Assembly (NCBI RefSeq): GCF_022647885.1
Contig: NZ_JALCLM010000001.1
Coordinates: 2,154,610 to 2,218,609 of the forward strand
Source of the DNA: Bifidobacterium sp.
GTDB taxonomy: Bacteria; Actinomycetota; Actinomycetes; Actinomycetales; Bifidobacteriaceae
Length of the DNA stretch: 64,000 bases
Reading direction: 5' to 3'
Part shown: positions 9,305 to 17,004 of the stretch, in pieces
Position numbering within the stretch: position 1 is the stretch's first letter
Layout: the number at the start of each line of letters is the position of its first letter
Translations under genes and position numbers: made by a program
The notes under the pieces: generated by a model
The model's input: only the letters and a program-made list of their open reading frames with translations
What the model was told of the DNA's origin: nothing
Databases searched by the model: none

Positions 9305-9338
9305 TTGCGTTCAAGTGCACTTGAAGTGACACTATAGC
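9305..9338 (+). promoter_or_regulatory. MerR-type promoter with 19-bp spacer and perfect 16-bp palindrome
   Basis: TTCAAGTGCACTTGAA (9310-9325) is a perfect palindrome. It lies between a -35-like TTGCGT (9305-9310) and a -10-like CACTAT (9330-9335), leaving a 19-bp spacer as in promoters that MerR proteins untwist. It sits in the divergent gap before the aldo-keto reductase. Confidence 0.65.
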
Positions 9339-9396
9339 TCTAATGCAGTAAGAAAGTCCTGTTCTGGGATTTGCGCAAAGAGACAAAGGAGCACTC

Positions 9397-10413
9397 ATGG
9401 CAGATACCGCCATTTACACGCCATCACGCACACGTTATGAGCACATGCAATACCGGAGATCAGGGCGCAGCGGTCTCAAACTACCTGCGGTTAGTCTCGG
9501 ATTCTGGCATAACTTCGGCGATACCGGTATGTATGAGCACATGAAAGAGCTGTGTTTTACAGCCTTCGACAACGGCATAACCCACTTCGATTTAGCTAAT
9601 AATTATGGTCCTAGTGCAGGTGCAGCTGAACGCAACGCCGGACGAATCATTGGTGAAGAATTCGCCAGCTACCGTGACGAGCTCATTGTCAGCACCAAAG
9701 CTGGCTATGACATGTGGCCCGGTCCTTATGGTGACTGGGGCAGTCGCAAATATTTGCTATCAAGTTTGGACCAGAGCTTGGAACGTCTCGGATTGAACTA
9801 CGTTGATATCTTCTATCATCATCGTCCAGATCCCGAAACCCCACTTGAAGAAACCATGGGAGCACTAGCTCAGGCAGTGCACAGCGGCAAAGCTCTATAC
9901 GTAGGTTTGTCAAATTATGACGGTGCAACCATGCAACGTGCATCAGCCATCCTTGATGAGTTGCATTGTCCTTTTGTGATTAATCAAAATAGATACTCAA
10001 TTTTTGACAGAAGCATTGAAAACAATGGTCTCTTACACAGCGCCGAACAACTTGGCAAAGGACTTATTACCTTCAGTCCACTAGCACAAGGACTATTAAC
10101 GGGACGATATCTCAATGGCATTCCAGAAGACAGCCGTATCAAAACAGATGGCCGCTTTCTCTCTGAATCGCTGATCAATGAAGAGCGCTTACAACGAATG
10201 AAGGCTTTGAACGATATAGCTCAGAATCGTGGACAGACTCTCGCTGAAATGGCACTCGCATGGATTCTTCGTGATTCATCGGTAACTAGTGTGCTGATAG
10301 GAGCCTCAAAGCCTCAACAGATTCTCGACAACATAGGGGCACTGGAAAACACGGAATTCTCTCGTGAGGAACTCAGCAACATTGATGAATTGAGCTTAGA
10401 CCAGCAGCTGTAA
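9397..10413 (+). CDS. Aldo/keto reductase (YghZ/GPR-like)
   Basis: This 338-residue NADPH-dependent reductase has GITHFDLANNYG (about 60-71, catalytic Asp and Tyr), LIVSTKAGYDMWPGPYGDWGS (catalytic Lys near 107), and DIFYHHRPDPETPLEET (catalytic His near 141). The PGPYGDWGSRKYL insert is typical of the L-glyceraldehyde 3-phosphate reductase branch, which clears methylglyoxal-related sugars. AAAGGAG lies five bases before the start. The neighbouring MerR gene and its palindrome suggest induction by aldehydes or electrophiles. Confidence 0.9.
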   Translation: MADTAIYTPSRTRYEHMQYRRSGRSGLKLPAVSLGFWHNFGDTGMYEHMKELCFTAFDNGITHFDLANNYGPSAGAAERNAGRIIGEEFASYRDELIVSTKAGYDMWPGPYGDWGSRKYLLSSLDQSLERLGLNYVDIFYHHRPDPETPLEETMGALAQAVHSGKALYVGLSNYDGATMQRASAILDELHCPFVINQNRYSIFDRSIENNGLLHSAEQLGKGLITFSPLAQGLLTGRYLNGIPEDSRIKTDGRFLSESLINEERLQRMKALNDIAQNRGQTLAEMALAWILRDSSVTSVLIGASKPQQILDNIGALENTEFSREELSNIDELSLDQQL

Positions 10414-10436
10414 CTCGGATACCACACTGTTGAAAC

Positions 10437-10560
10437 GTTTGTGTAGGGATTAAGAAATAGAACCTTTGTGCGAAGCCACAGGAAACCGCAGAATACTGCG
10501 GAATCCAGAAAAATGATACGGTACAACAAGACAAATCTCAGTAATAATCCCTACACAAAC
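10437..10560. repeat. Intergenic TIR element, copy 1
   Basis: Ends GTTTGTGTAGGGATT (10437-10451) and AATCCCTACACAAAC (10546-10560) are exact inverted complements. The 124-bp element has an inner perfect hairpin CCGCAG-AATA-CTGCGG (10486-10501). It fills the gap between two convergent genes and could also serve as their terminator. Confidence 0.85.
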
Positions 10561-10581
10561 GACAGCGGAGCATGCACAACG

Positions 10582-10878
10582 CTAATTTCCACGCTGCATT
10601 TCTTCATAAATACGTTTGCAGTCTGGGCAAACGGGATATTGCGAAGGATCATGCTTTGGTACCCATACTTTTCCACACAACGCAACTACAGGCCTGCCCG
10701 TTAACCGTGATTGAGCAATACGTTCTTTCGAAACATAGTGTGCAAAGCGATCAGCATCTCCCCCTTCGCTATGCTCAGTTTCTTCTTTAACCTCCGGGCG
10801 TTCCAATACTGCTGTGCCCGTGCCCTCGTCGGGACTCGAGAGTGGTGTTTGTGACTCGTCGTAGTTGTTCATCATCAT
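10582..10878 (-). CDS. DUF3039 domain protein
   Basis: A small actinobacterial protein of about 98 residues. GTGTAVLERPEVKEET is followed by FAHYVSKERIAQSRLTGRPVVALCGKVWVPKHDPSQYPVCPDCKRIYEEM. The ALCGK cysteine and the CPDC pair look like a zinc-binding knuckle. I start it at ATG 10878, the first of three consecutive ATG codons, with AGGA four bases upstream; longer in-frame starts exist. No function is established for the family. It is divergent from coaD. Confidence 0.88.
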   Translation of the reverse strand: MMMNNYDESQTPLSSPDEGTGTAVLERPEVKEETEHSEGGDADRFAHYVSKERIAQSRLTGRPVVALCGKVWVPKHDPSQYPVCPDCKRIYEEMQRGN

Positions 10879-11059
10879 GGATTCCTCGCTGCGCCCATTG
10901 GTACTCATGTACTCCATCATAGGAATTGCACACCCCAAACACGGCGCGGGCCGTTCTCCCTGAGCCTATTAGTCGTCTGCGCCAAGTTGGAGACGACATA
11001 TACCCACGCTGATATAAGCATATGCACTTCATCCCACTTAACGAGTTACTCTTGAGTAC

Positions 11060-11557
11060 ATGACTATTGCAGTATGCCCGGGATCTTACGACCCGGTCAC
11101 ATCAGGACATATTGATGTGATCGAACGTTGTGCACGCTTCTTTGGAGAAGTTCATGTACTCGTCGCAGTCAACTCGGCAAAAACACCGTTATTCTCAGAA
11201 CTGGAACGTGTGCAAATGATTCGAAGGGCTTTGGATGAATCAGGGTATTCAACAGTACATGTCTCTTCCACGGATGGTCTAATAACCGATTATTGCAAGA
11301 GTATTGGGGCAACAGTAATTGTCAAAGGTCTGAGGCAAAACGGAGATTACGAAGCTGAATTAGGAATGGCTTTAGTAAACAGACAGCTAGCTGACATTGA
11401 AACCGTTTTTCTTCCGGCTGACCCCGTGCGCGAGCACATTTCCAGTTCTATAGTCAAGGATGTGGCCAGACACGGCGGTGACGTAACAGGGATGGTTCCG
11501 AATTGCGTTGTTCCGATGCTCGCGAAGGCACTCAACCACGAAAAGAGTCAACGATGA
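11060..11557 (+). CDS. coaD: Phosphopantetheine adenylyltransferase
   Basis: CoaD adenylates 4'-phosphopantetheine to dephospho-CoA, the penultimate step of coenzyme A synthesis. The 165-residue length is normal. [20 protein letters not shown] holds the T.GH nucleotide-binding motif (residues 5-24), [25 protein letters not shown] follows, and the [18 protein letters not shown] signature ends the domain. The next gene overlaps its stop by four bases (ATGA), showing translational coupling. Confidence 0.96.
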   Translation: MTIAVCPGSYDPVTSGHIDVIERCARFFGEVHVLVAVNSAKTPLFSELERVQMIRRALDESGYSTVHVSSTDGLITDYCKSIGATVIVKGLRQNGDYEAELGMALVNRQLADIETVFLPADPVREHISSSIVKDVARHGGDVTGMVPNCVVPMLAKALNHEKSQR

Positions 11558-12321
11558 TGGCAGACGACACAGCTTCACACGGTACGGTCTCTGATGACAC
11601 AGCTTCACACGAGCACGTTGGACATGACTTTGTTTCAGATGACACCGGCAAAGTGGTCATTCCTGCACAAGGACCGCAAGACCTCCCCACTCAAACAACA
11701 ACACCACCACTGTTCAATATGGATGACATACCCGATTTGAGTGAAGGTTCAAACCTATCGCAAAACAACATCCCAGATGACGGCACATCTCAAGAGGAAT
11801 TCACTACGGTTTATGACATTATCGATGCGATGGATGTCACCTTGGATGAGGGCAAATCTGTATTGTTCACCCCGAACGTAGTAAAGGTGGATCGAGAAGC
11901 GCTGAGCTCTCAGATGGCAGAGCTGAAAAAGATGCTCCCAGTTCAGTTGGAAAGGGCATCAGCGCTTATGCGCGAAGCTGAACGCAGACTTGATGCCGCC
12001 AGAACACAAGCTAATGCCATAGTTTCTGCAGCGCAAAGCAGAGCCGCAGATATGGTCAAAGAAGCTAACGAGCAAGCTCAATTCCTTGCAGGGCAAGAAA
12101 ATGTTGTGGCCATTGCACAAGGCAAGGCACACGATATTCTTGAAGATGCACAGACGAAGGCCGATCGGCTGGCTCAGGGAGCAGACCACTATTCGATGTC
12201 AATGATGGAAGGCTTGGATCAGCAGCTGGAAAAGTTACAGCATGATGTACACGCCGGTATGACAGTGTTGCAAGAGCGTCAAAAGCAGGCAGCCGAACAA
12301 CGTCACCACAATGACGTATAG
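11554..12321 (+). CDS. SepIVA/DivIVA-like coiled-coil cell-division protein
   Basis: A 255-residue acidic protein. Residues 1-80 are low complexity and carry a duplicated DDTASH word coded by a direct DNA repeat. Residues about 95-245 are predicted coiled coil rich in Ala, Glu and Gln ([23 protein letters not shown] region), without membrane segments. Its place directly before yceD, rpmF and rnc matches mycobacterial SepIVA, a septum and polar growth factor. Homology is inferred from architecture and gene order, since coiled coils align poorly. Confidence 0.65.
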   Translation: MMADDTASHGTVSDDTASHEHVGHDFVSDDTGKVVIPAQGPQDLPTQTTTPPLFNMDDIPDLSEGSNLSQNNIPDDGTSQEEFTTVYDIIDAMDVTLDEGKSVLFTPNVVKVDREALSSQMAELKKMLPVQLERASALMREAERRLDAARTQANAIVSAAQSRAADMVKEANEQAQFLAGQENVVAIAQGKAHDILEDAQTKADRLAQGADHYSMSMMEGLDQQLEKLQHDVHAGMTVLQERQKQAAEQRHHNDV

Positions 12322-12342
12322 AATCGACAACTCGGAGGGGAT

Positions 12343-12942
12343 ATGAGTAGAGCAGAAGATTCCAAATGGGCAGTTAATGTACTCAGTGTTTCGGGACGTC
12401 CAGGACAAAGTCTCGAATTGGACGCAGACTTTCCTGCGCCGAGTGGTATTGGCGATCAAATTATTGGTGTGAGCGAAGGCGAATCGGTGCACGTTTCGGG
12501 AAGCATCGACTCTATTGTTGACGGATTAATCCTCAATGGGCAGATCACTGCACCTGTGCACGCTGAGTGCACACGCTGTCTTAAACCCTTAAGCAGCGCT
12601 TGGGATGTTAATACTGTTGCGTTCTTTTCTTTTGATGTTAGCGATCAAGGAGAGCAACATAACGATGATGCAGATATCATCGCCGGTGAAGACGAGTCAG
12701 AGGACGTTTATCCTGTTGCAGCAGGAGGCGCAATAATCGATCTCGAATCACTGTTGAGAGACAACCTAGTTGAATCACTTCCACTGCAGCCCTTATGCCA
12801 AGAGGACTGCTTAGGTCTGTGTCCTCAATGTGGAATCAACCTTAATGACAATCCAGAACATACCCACGATATTTCTGATATCAGATGGGCAGCCCTCGAA
12901 GGTCTTAAAGCACAACTTGACTCTCAGCAAAACCAGCAATAA
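12343..12942 (+). CDS. yceD: YceD/DUF177 metal-binding protein
   Basis: A 199-residue protein, next to rpmF as in most bacteria. HAECTRCLKPL near residue 70 and CQEDCLGLCPQCGINLN near 155 give two cysteine pairs that look metal binding. The family is linked to ribosome or 23S rRNA maturation in plants and bacteria. GGAGGGG precedes the ATG at 12343. An acidic loop (about 100-125) separates the halves. Confidence 0.93.
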   Translation: MSRAEDSKWAVNVLSVSGRPGQSLELDADFPAPSGIGDQIIGVSEGESVHVSGSIDSIVDGLILNGQITAPVHAECTRCLKPLSSAWDVNTVAFFSFDVSDQGEQHNDDADIIAGEDESEDVYPVAAGGAIIDLESLLRDNLVESLPLQPLCQEDCLGLCPQCGINLNDNPEHTHDISDIRWAALEGLKAQLDSQQNQQ

Positions 12943-13081
12943 GACGCAGCATATACCAAACAACACTGAAGCTATTCGGCTGTTGTAGCTGCATAAAAAC
13001 CGACACAGGATGACAATGTACGGTTCATGCGCTAGGATACTGAACGCTTAAGCTCAATCATTCGATCGAACAGAGGATATC

Positions 13082-13276
13082 ATGGCACTGCCAAAGTACA
13101 AGACCTCGCGCGCAAATACGCATTCGCGCCGCGCGAACTGGAAAACGTCCGCCACAAAAACCGTGACGTGCCCAAATTGTGGAGCACCCGCGTTGCCACA
13201 TGTGGCATGCCCAAGCTGCGGATCTTTCCGCGGTCGCGTTTACAAGGATGCTATCAAGTCCGTATTCACCAAGTGA
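13082..13276 (+). CDS. rpmF: 50S ribosomal protein L32
   Basis: The 64-residue sequence [20 protein letters not shown] is the L32 start. CPNCG and CPSCG (about residues 30-46) form the zinc ribbon, so this is the cysteine-containing version. AGAGGA sits just upstream of ATG 13082. It follows yceD after 139 bp and is closed by a strong terminator. Confidence 0.97.
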   Translation: MALPKYKTSRANTHSRRANWKTSATKTVTCPNCGAPALPHVACPSCGSFRGRVYKDAIKSVFTK

Positions 13277-13300
13277 ATCGACTTGCCAGAACGGTAATAG

Positions 13301-13334
13301 AAACCCTGCCATCGACGGGTGGCGGGGTTTTTTA
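13301..13334 (+). terminator. Rho-independent terminator of rpmF
   Basis: AAACCCTGCCA pairs with TGGCGGGGTTT around a short loop and is followed by TTTTTT. It separates the yceD-rpmF message from rnc. Confidence 0.9.
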
Positions 13335-13417
13335 ATATGCTGATAAGAGCAAGTGCTCTGTATCGGGCACATGGTGAATTCAACAAACGCACCCAGGATG
13401 GTGTGGGAAGGCAATCA

Positions 13418-14191
13418 ATGATGAGTCATGAACAAGAATCATCTGCTGTGTTAGGCAATAATGCTGCAGACGAGTTGCTGACCAGACTTGGAAGTTCCAT
13501 CAGCCCCGAACTGCTGGTGCATGCTCTCACCCACCGTTCCTTTGCACATGAGCATCCCGGAATGCCCAATAATGAGCGTCTCGAATTCTTAGGCGATGCG
13601 GTGCTTGAACTGGTTTCTACAGAAACGTTATTTTCCCTTCATCCCGATATGACTGAAGGTTCATTAGCAAAAATGCGCGCAAAAGCGGTTTCAGAGGAAG
13701 CACTCTCAGCGATCGCCCGAAAAATCTTGCAATTAGGGCCCTACATACTGCTAGGACACGGCGAAACAGATAGCGGCGGTGCCGACAAAGACTCAATCCT
13801 ATGCGATACAGTCGAATCTCTCATCGGTGCAGTGTTCCTTGAACACGGCATTGAAGGAGCTCGAATAACAGTTCATCGTTTGATTGACGATACCCTAGCG
13901 GAAGTTGCCACCGAAGGTCCTGCACTCGATTGGAAAACATCCTTAACCGTTAAGGCGCATGGTCTCGGCAGGGGCGAGCCACGGTATCGTATGCAAGTAT
14001 CTGGGCCAGAGTACCAACAAGTCTTCACGGCCACAGTGTTCCTTGGTGAAGAGGATGAAGCACTAGCCACAGGTGAAGGTTCAAGCAAGCGTAAAGCCCA
14101 GCTTGCCGCAGCGCAGAAGGCTTGGAACTCTTTGAGTCAACACGATATCAAGTCCGAAAATCTCAATGATAGCAACAACATTCACAAATAA
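13418..14191 (+). CDS. rnc: Ribonuclease III
   Basis: RNase III cuts double-stranded RNA and processes rRNA precursors. The protein (257 residues from ATG 13418, with GGAAGG six bases upstream) has HALTHRSFAHEH, the signature NERLEFLGDAVLELV (about 50-64, catalytic Glu/Asp), and the DTVESLIGAVFLEHG second acidic motif near 128. A double-stranded RNA-binding domain covers about 165-240 (DWKTSLTVKAHGLGRGEPRY; GEGSSKRKAQLAAAQKAW). Confidence 0.95.
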   Translation: MMSHEQESSAVLGNNAADELLTRLGSSISPELLVHALTHRSFAHEHPGMPNNERLEFLGDAVLELVSTETLFSLHPDMTEGSLAKMRAKAVSEEALSAIARKILQLGPYILLGHGETDSGGADKDSILCDTVESLIGAVFLEHGIEGARITVHRLIDDTLAEVATEGPALDWKTSLTVKAHGLGRGEPRYRMQVSGPEYQQVFTATVFLGEEDEALATGEGSSKRKAQLAAAQKAWNSLSQHDIKSENLNDSNNIHK

Positions 14192-14265
14192 CGTCCCGTC
14201 ATTTGAAACGCGACCCTCAACTGTCGCACTTATGCATACACTATGTAGATACGCACAATAACAAC

Positions 14266-14346
14266 ATGCCTCCTGCCACAAGCGGACCGGCATCGCATCT
14301 CGAACGTTCACATGGTGACCTGCCGACCGTGATCGTCATGGGATAG
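14266..14346 (+). promoter_or_regulatory. Candidate ilvB leader peptide ORF (26 codons)
   Basis: An ORF from ATG 14266 to TAG 14346 ends in ...LPTVIVMG, with Val-Ile-Val codons (GTG ATC GTC) right before the stop. A TATGTA -10-like box lies 23 bases upstream. TCGCA-GCAG-TGCGA (14366-14379) then forms a hairpin just before the ilvB ribosome site. The layout resembles branched-chain amino acid attenuators, but the ORF has no ribosome site and no U-run terminator follows. Confidence 0.35.
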
Positions 14347-14393
14347 CATGTGCATGACACCGTACTCGCAGCAGTGCGAAGTGAGAGGAAATC

Positions 14394-16310
14394 ATGGTAC
14401 TGCCAACACCATTGCAGGCATTCAGCGGAGTTCCAAGAAGCCGCGAAACATCCGAAACACCAATAACAGAAGGTGAAAAAATGACCGGCGCACAAGCGCT
14501 GGTTCGTTCGCTGCAAGATCTGGGTGTCGAAGATGTCTTTGGTATTCCAGGCGGCCAAATCCTCCCAACTTATGACGCGATACACGATGATGTGAAGTTC
14601 CGTTTCATCCTTACACGTCATGAGCAGGCTGCTGGCCATGCTGCTGAAGGTTATGCCATCTCTACAGGTCGTGTGGGGGTATGCATCGTCACTTCCGGTC
14701 CTGGGGCCACCAATATGGTCACCCCTATTGCCGATGCAATGATGGACTCAGTTCCTTTGGTAGTCATCACAGGACAGGTCGGCGTCAGTGCCATCGGTAC
14801 AGATGCCTTCCAAGAGGCCGATATCGTTGGTATCACTTATCCGGTTGCCAAGCATTCATTCCTGGTGACTCGGGCACAAGATGTCCCTCGAGTACTTTCA
14901 GAAGCCTATTACATTGCGCAATCCGGTCGCCCAGGTCCAGTTGTGGTTGATTTGACCAAAACAGCGCAGATTGAGGACATGTTTTACTCTTGGCCGCAGC
15001 GCATGATTTTGCCAGGATACAATCCCACCACTAAGGCACATGGTCATGTGCTTTCCGATGCAGCGCATTTGTTTGCTCAGTCCTATCGACCAGTGCTGTA
15101 TGTCGGTGGTGGCGCTATGCGCTCTCATGCGTCTAAGCAGGTGAAGCAGCTGGCAGATGTCACCGGTGCTCCCATCGTGACCACTCTCCAATCCCGAGGT
15201 ATTGTCCCTGATTCTGACCCAGTAACTCTGGGTATGTTGGGTATGCATGGCACAGTCGCCGCAACCGCTGCGGTACAGCGATCAGACTTGCTCGTTGCTA
15301 TAGGTGCACGCTTCGACGACAGAGTGACTGGTAAGTTGGACGATTTTGCGCCTACTGCACGGGTGATTCACATCGACATTGATCCAGCTGAAATCGGCAA
15401 GAATCGACAAGCGGATGTTCCTATTGTCGGTGATGTTGCCGAAGTTCTTGACGACTTGATTCCTGAGATTGAACGAGTGCAAGCCATACAGGGCAAGCCT
15501 CGCCTGAAAGCCTGGTGGCAAGTCATCAATGACTGGAAAAAGGATTATCCTGTCGATTATGAAGAACCCACAGATGGTTCTCTAGCACCGCAATGGGTAG
15601 TTCAGCAGCTTTCAGCCAAAGCAGACCCCGACACCATTTGGGTCGCAGGCGTCGGTCAACACCAGATGTGGGCCAGTCAGCTCGTTGACTTTGAGAATCC
15701 TCAATCTTGGATTTCATCTGGAGGCTTGGGCACAATGGGCTACGGACTTCCAGCGGCAATCGGGGCAAGCATTGGATCAACTCGAGAGTTTGATGGGAAC
15801 AAAGCTGTATGGCTAATTGATGGCGACGGCAGTTTCCAGATGACTTCTGAAGAATTGGCCACTGCATTTCTCGACCACACACCAATAAAGATCGCTATTC
15901 TCAATAATTCGGTTTATGGGATGGTCCGTCAATGGCAAACGCTGTTTTACGGTAAGCACTACTCTGCAACGAATCTTAAGGACGGAGAGCAACAAGCTAC
16001 ACCTTCGCAGGATATCGTAGACATTCCAGATTTTGTGAAACTTGCTGAAGCTTACGGTTGCCTAGGTATTCGCGCATTTACCAAAGAGGAAGCTCTTGAG
16101 GCAATTGACGTGGCAAATGCGACTAACGATCGACCTGTATTGATTGATTTCCGAGTATGGAAAGATGCTATGGTCTGGCCGATGGTTCCTGCTGGGACAT
16201 CGAACGATTCGGTGATTTATAAGCCAGGAGTCGAACCACTACGCGACGCAACAACCACTCCTTCACGAGTGAAATCCACGGAGTCATACACCAACGACGA
16301 GAAGAATTAG
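14394..16310 (+). CDS. ilvB: Acetolactate synthase large subunit
   Basis: This thiamine-diphosphate enzyme condenses two pyruvates, or pyruvate with 2-oxobutyrate, in valine, leucine and isoleucine synthesis. The 638-residue protein has the three expected domains: Pyr (RHEQAAGHAAEGYA, catalytic Glu near 77), central FAD-binding (GARFDDRVTGKLDDFAP) and PP (IDGDGSFQMTSEELATA with the following NNSVYGMVRQWQ, near 480-510). GAGAGGA lies four bases before ATG 14394; the first ~30 residues are an unconserved extension. ilvN follows after 17 bp. Confidence 0.96.
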   Translation: MVLPTPLQAFSGVPRSRETSETPITEGEKMTGAQALVRSLQDLGVEDVFGIPGGQILPTYDAIHDDVKFRFILTRHEQAAGHAAEGYAISTGRVGVCIVTSGPGATNMVTPIADAMMDSVPLVVITGQVGVSAIGTDAFQEADIVGITYPVAKHSFLVTRAQDVPRVLSEAYYIAQSGRPGPVVVDLTKTAQIEDMFYSWPQRMILPGYNPTTKAHGHVLSDAAHLFAQSYRPVLYVGGGAMRSHASKQVKQLADVTGAPIVTTLQSRGIVPDSDPVTLGMLGMHGTVAATAAVQRSDLLVAIGARFDDRVTGKLDDFAPTARVIHIDIDPAEIGKNRQADVPIVGDVAEVLDDLIPEIERVQAIQGKPRLKAWWQVINDWKKDYPVDYEEPTDGSLAPQWVVQQLSAKADPDTIWVAGVGQHQMWASQLVDFENPQSWISSGGLGTMGYGLPAAIGASIGSTREFDGNKAVWLIDGDGSFQMTSEELATAFLDHTPIKIAILNNSVYGMVRQWQTLFYGKHYSATNLKDGEQQATPSQDIVDIPDFVKLAEAYGCLGIRAFTKEEALEAIDVANATNDRPVLIDFRVWKDAMVWPMVPAGTSNDSVIYKPGVEPLRDATTTPSRVKSTESYTNDEKN

Positions 16311-16327
16311 GAGAGGTGCAAAGCATT

Positions 16328-16882
16328 ATGGTGAACTATCCAGCTTCACGTCCAGGGTCCGAACGTCACACTCTTTCAGTGCTTGTCGAAAATCGTCCAG
16401 GTGTCTTGGCCAGAGTATCCGGTCTATTCGCGCGTAGAGCATTTAACATCAATTCGCTTTCGGTCTCACCAACAGAGCGACCTGATATCTCGCGTATCAC
16501 CGTTACTGCAGATGTTGAAACCGTTCCCCTTGAACAAATCATCAAACAGCTCAACAAACTCTTGCATGTACTCAAAATCGTGGAACTCGACCCCGATAGC
16601 ACCGTCGAACGAGAGCTGGTGCTGATTAAAGTTGCAGCTAACGAGCATAACCGCTCTGACGTATTAGAGATTGTGCAGTTATTCCGCGTGCGAGTGGTCG
16701 ACGTGCATCCTGAATCTCTAACAATCGAAGCAACCGGCGCCGAAGGCAAACTCGACGCTTTGCTCGGCTTGTTGGAGCAGTACGGCGTCATCGAATTAGT
16801 CCGTTCAGGCGCAGTAGCTGTTACGCGTGGACCGAAGGCGTTAAGCGAGAAGGTCATCGGTTCGACCGTCACCGGTCGCTAA
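16328..16882 (+). CDS. ilvN: Acetolactate synthase small (regulatory) subunit
   Basis: IlvN binds the IlvB catalytic subunit, raises its activity and gives feedback inhibition by valine. The 184-residue protein has an N-terminal ACT domain (LSVLVENRPGVLARVSGLFARRAFNI, residues 18-43, with the G..N effector positions) and a C-terminal ALS_ss domain (ELVLIKVAANEHNRSDVLEIVQLFR). I use ATG 16328; a GTG at 16316 is in frame but abuts the AGGAGAGG site. Confidence 0.95.
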   Translation: MVNYPASRPGSERHTLSVLVENRPGVLARVSGLFARRAFNINSLSVSPTERPDISRITVTADVETVPLEQIIKQLNKLLHVLKIVELDPDSTVERELVLIKVAANEHNRSDVLEIVQLFRVRVVDVHPESLTIEATGAEGKLDALLGLLEQYGVIELVRSGAVAVTRGPKALSEKVIGSTVTGR

Positions 16883-16911
16883 CTTCCCACGGCTCCTTAT
16901 CTGCCTATTCT

Positions 16912-16979
16912 GAAACTGTGCATATGAGCACGTGAAGCACCTATTTGGTCATGCTTCACGTGCTCATATGCACAGTTTC
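16912..16979. repeat. Perfect 28-bp inverted repeat between ilvN and ABC-F gene
   Basis: The arm 16912-16939 (starting GAAACTGTGCATATGAGC) is an exact inverted complement of 16952-16979, with a 12-base loop. It lies between convergent genes, so a bidirectional terminator is likely, although no T-run follows. The same GAAACTGTGC word recurs elsewhere in the window. Confidence 0.9.
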
Positions 16980-17004
16980 GAATGTGGAGTCGGCTTGAAC
17001 CGAA

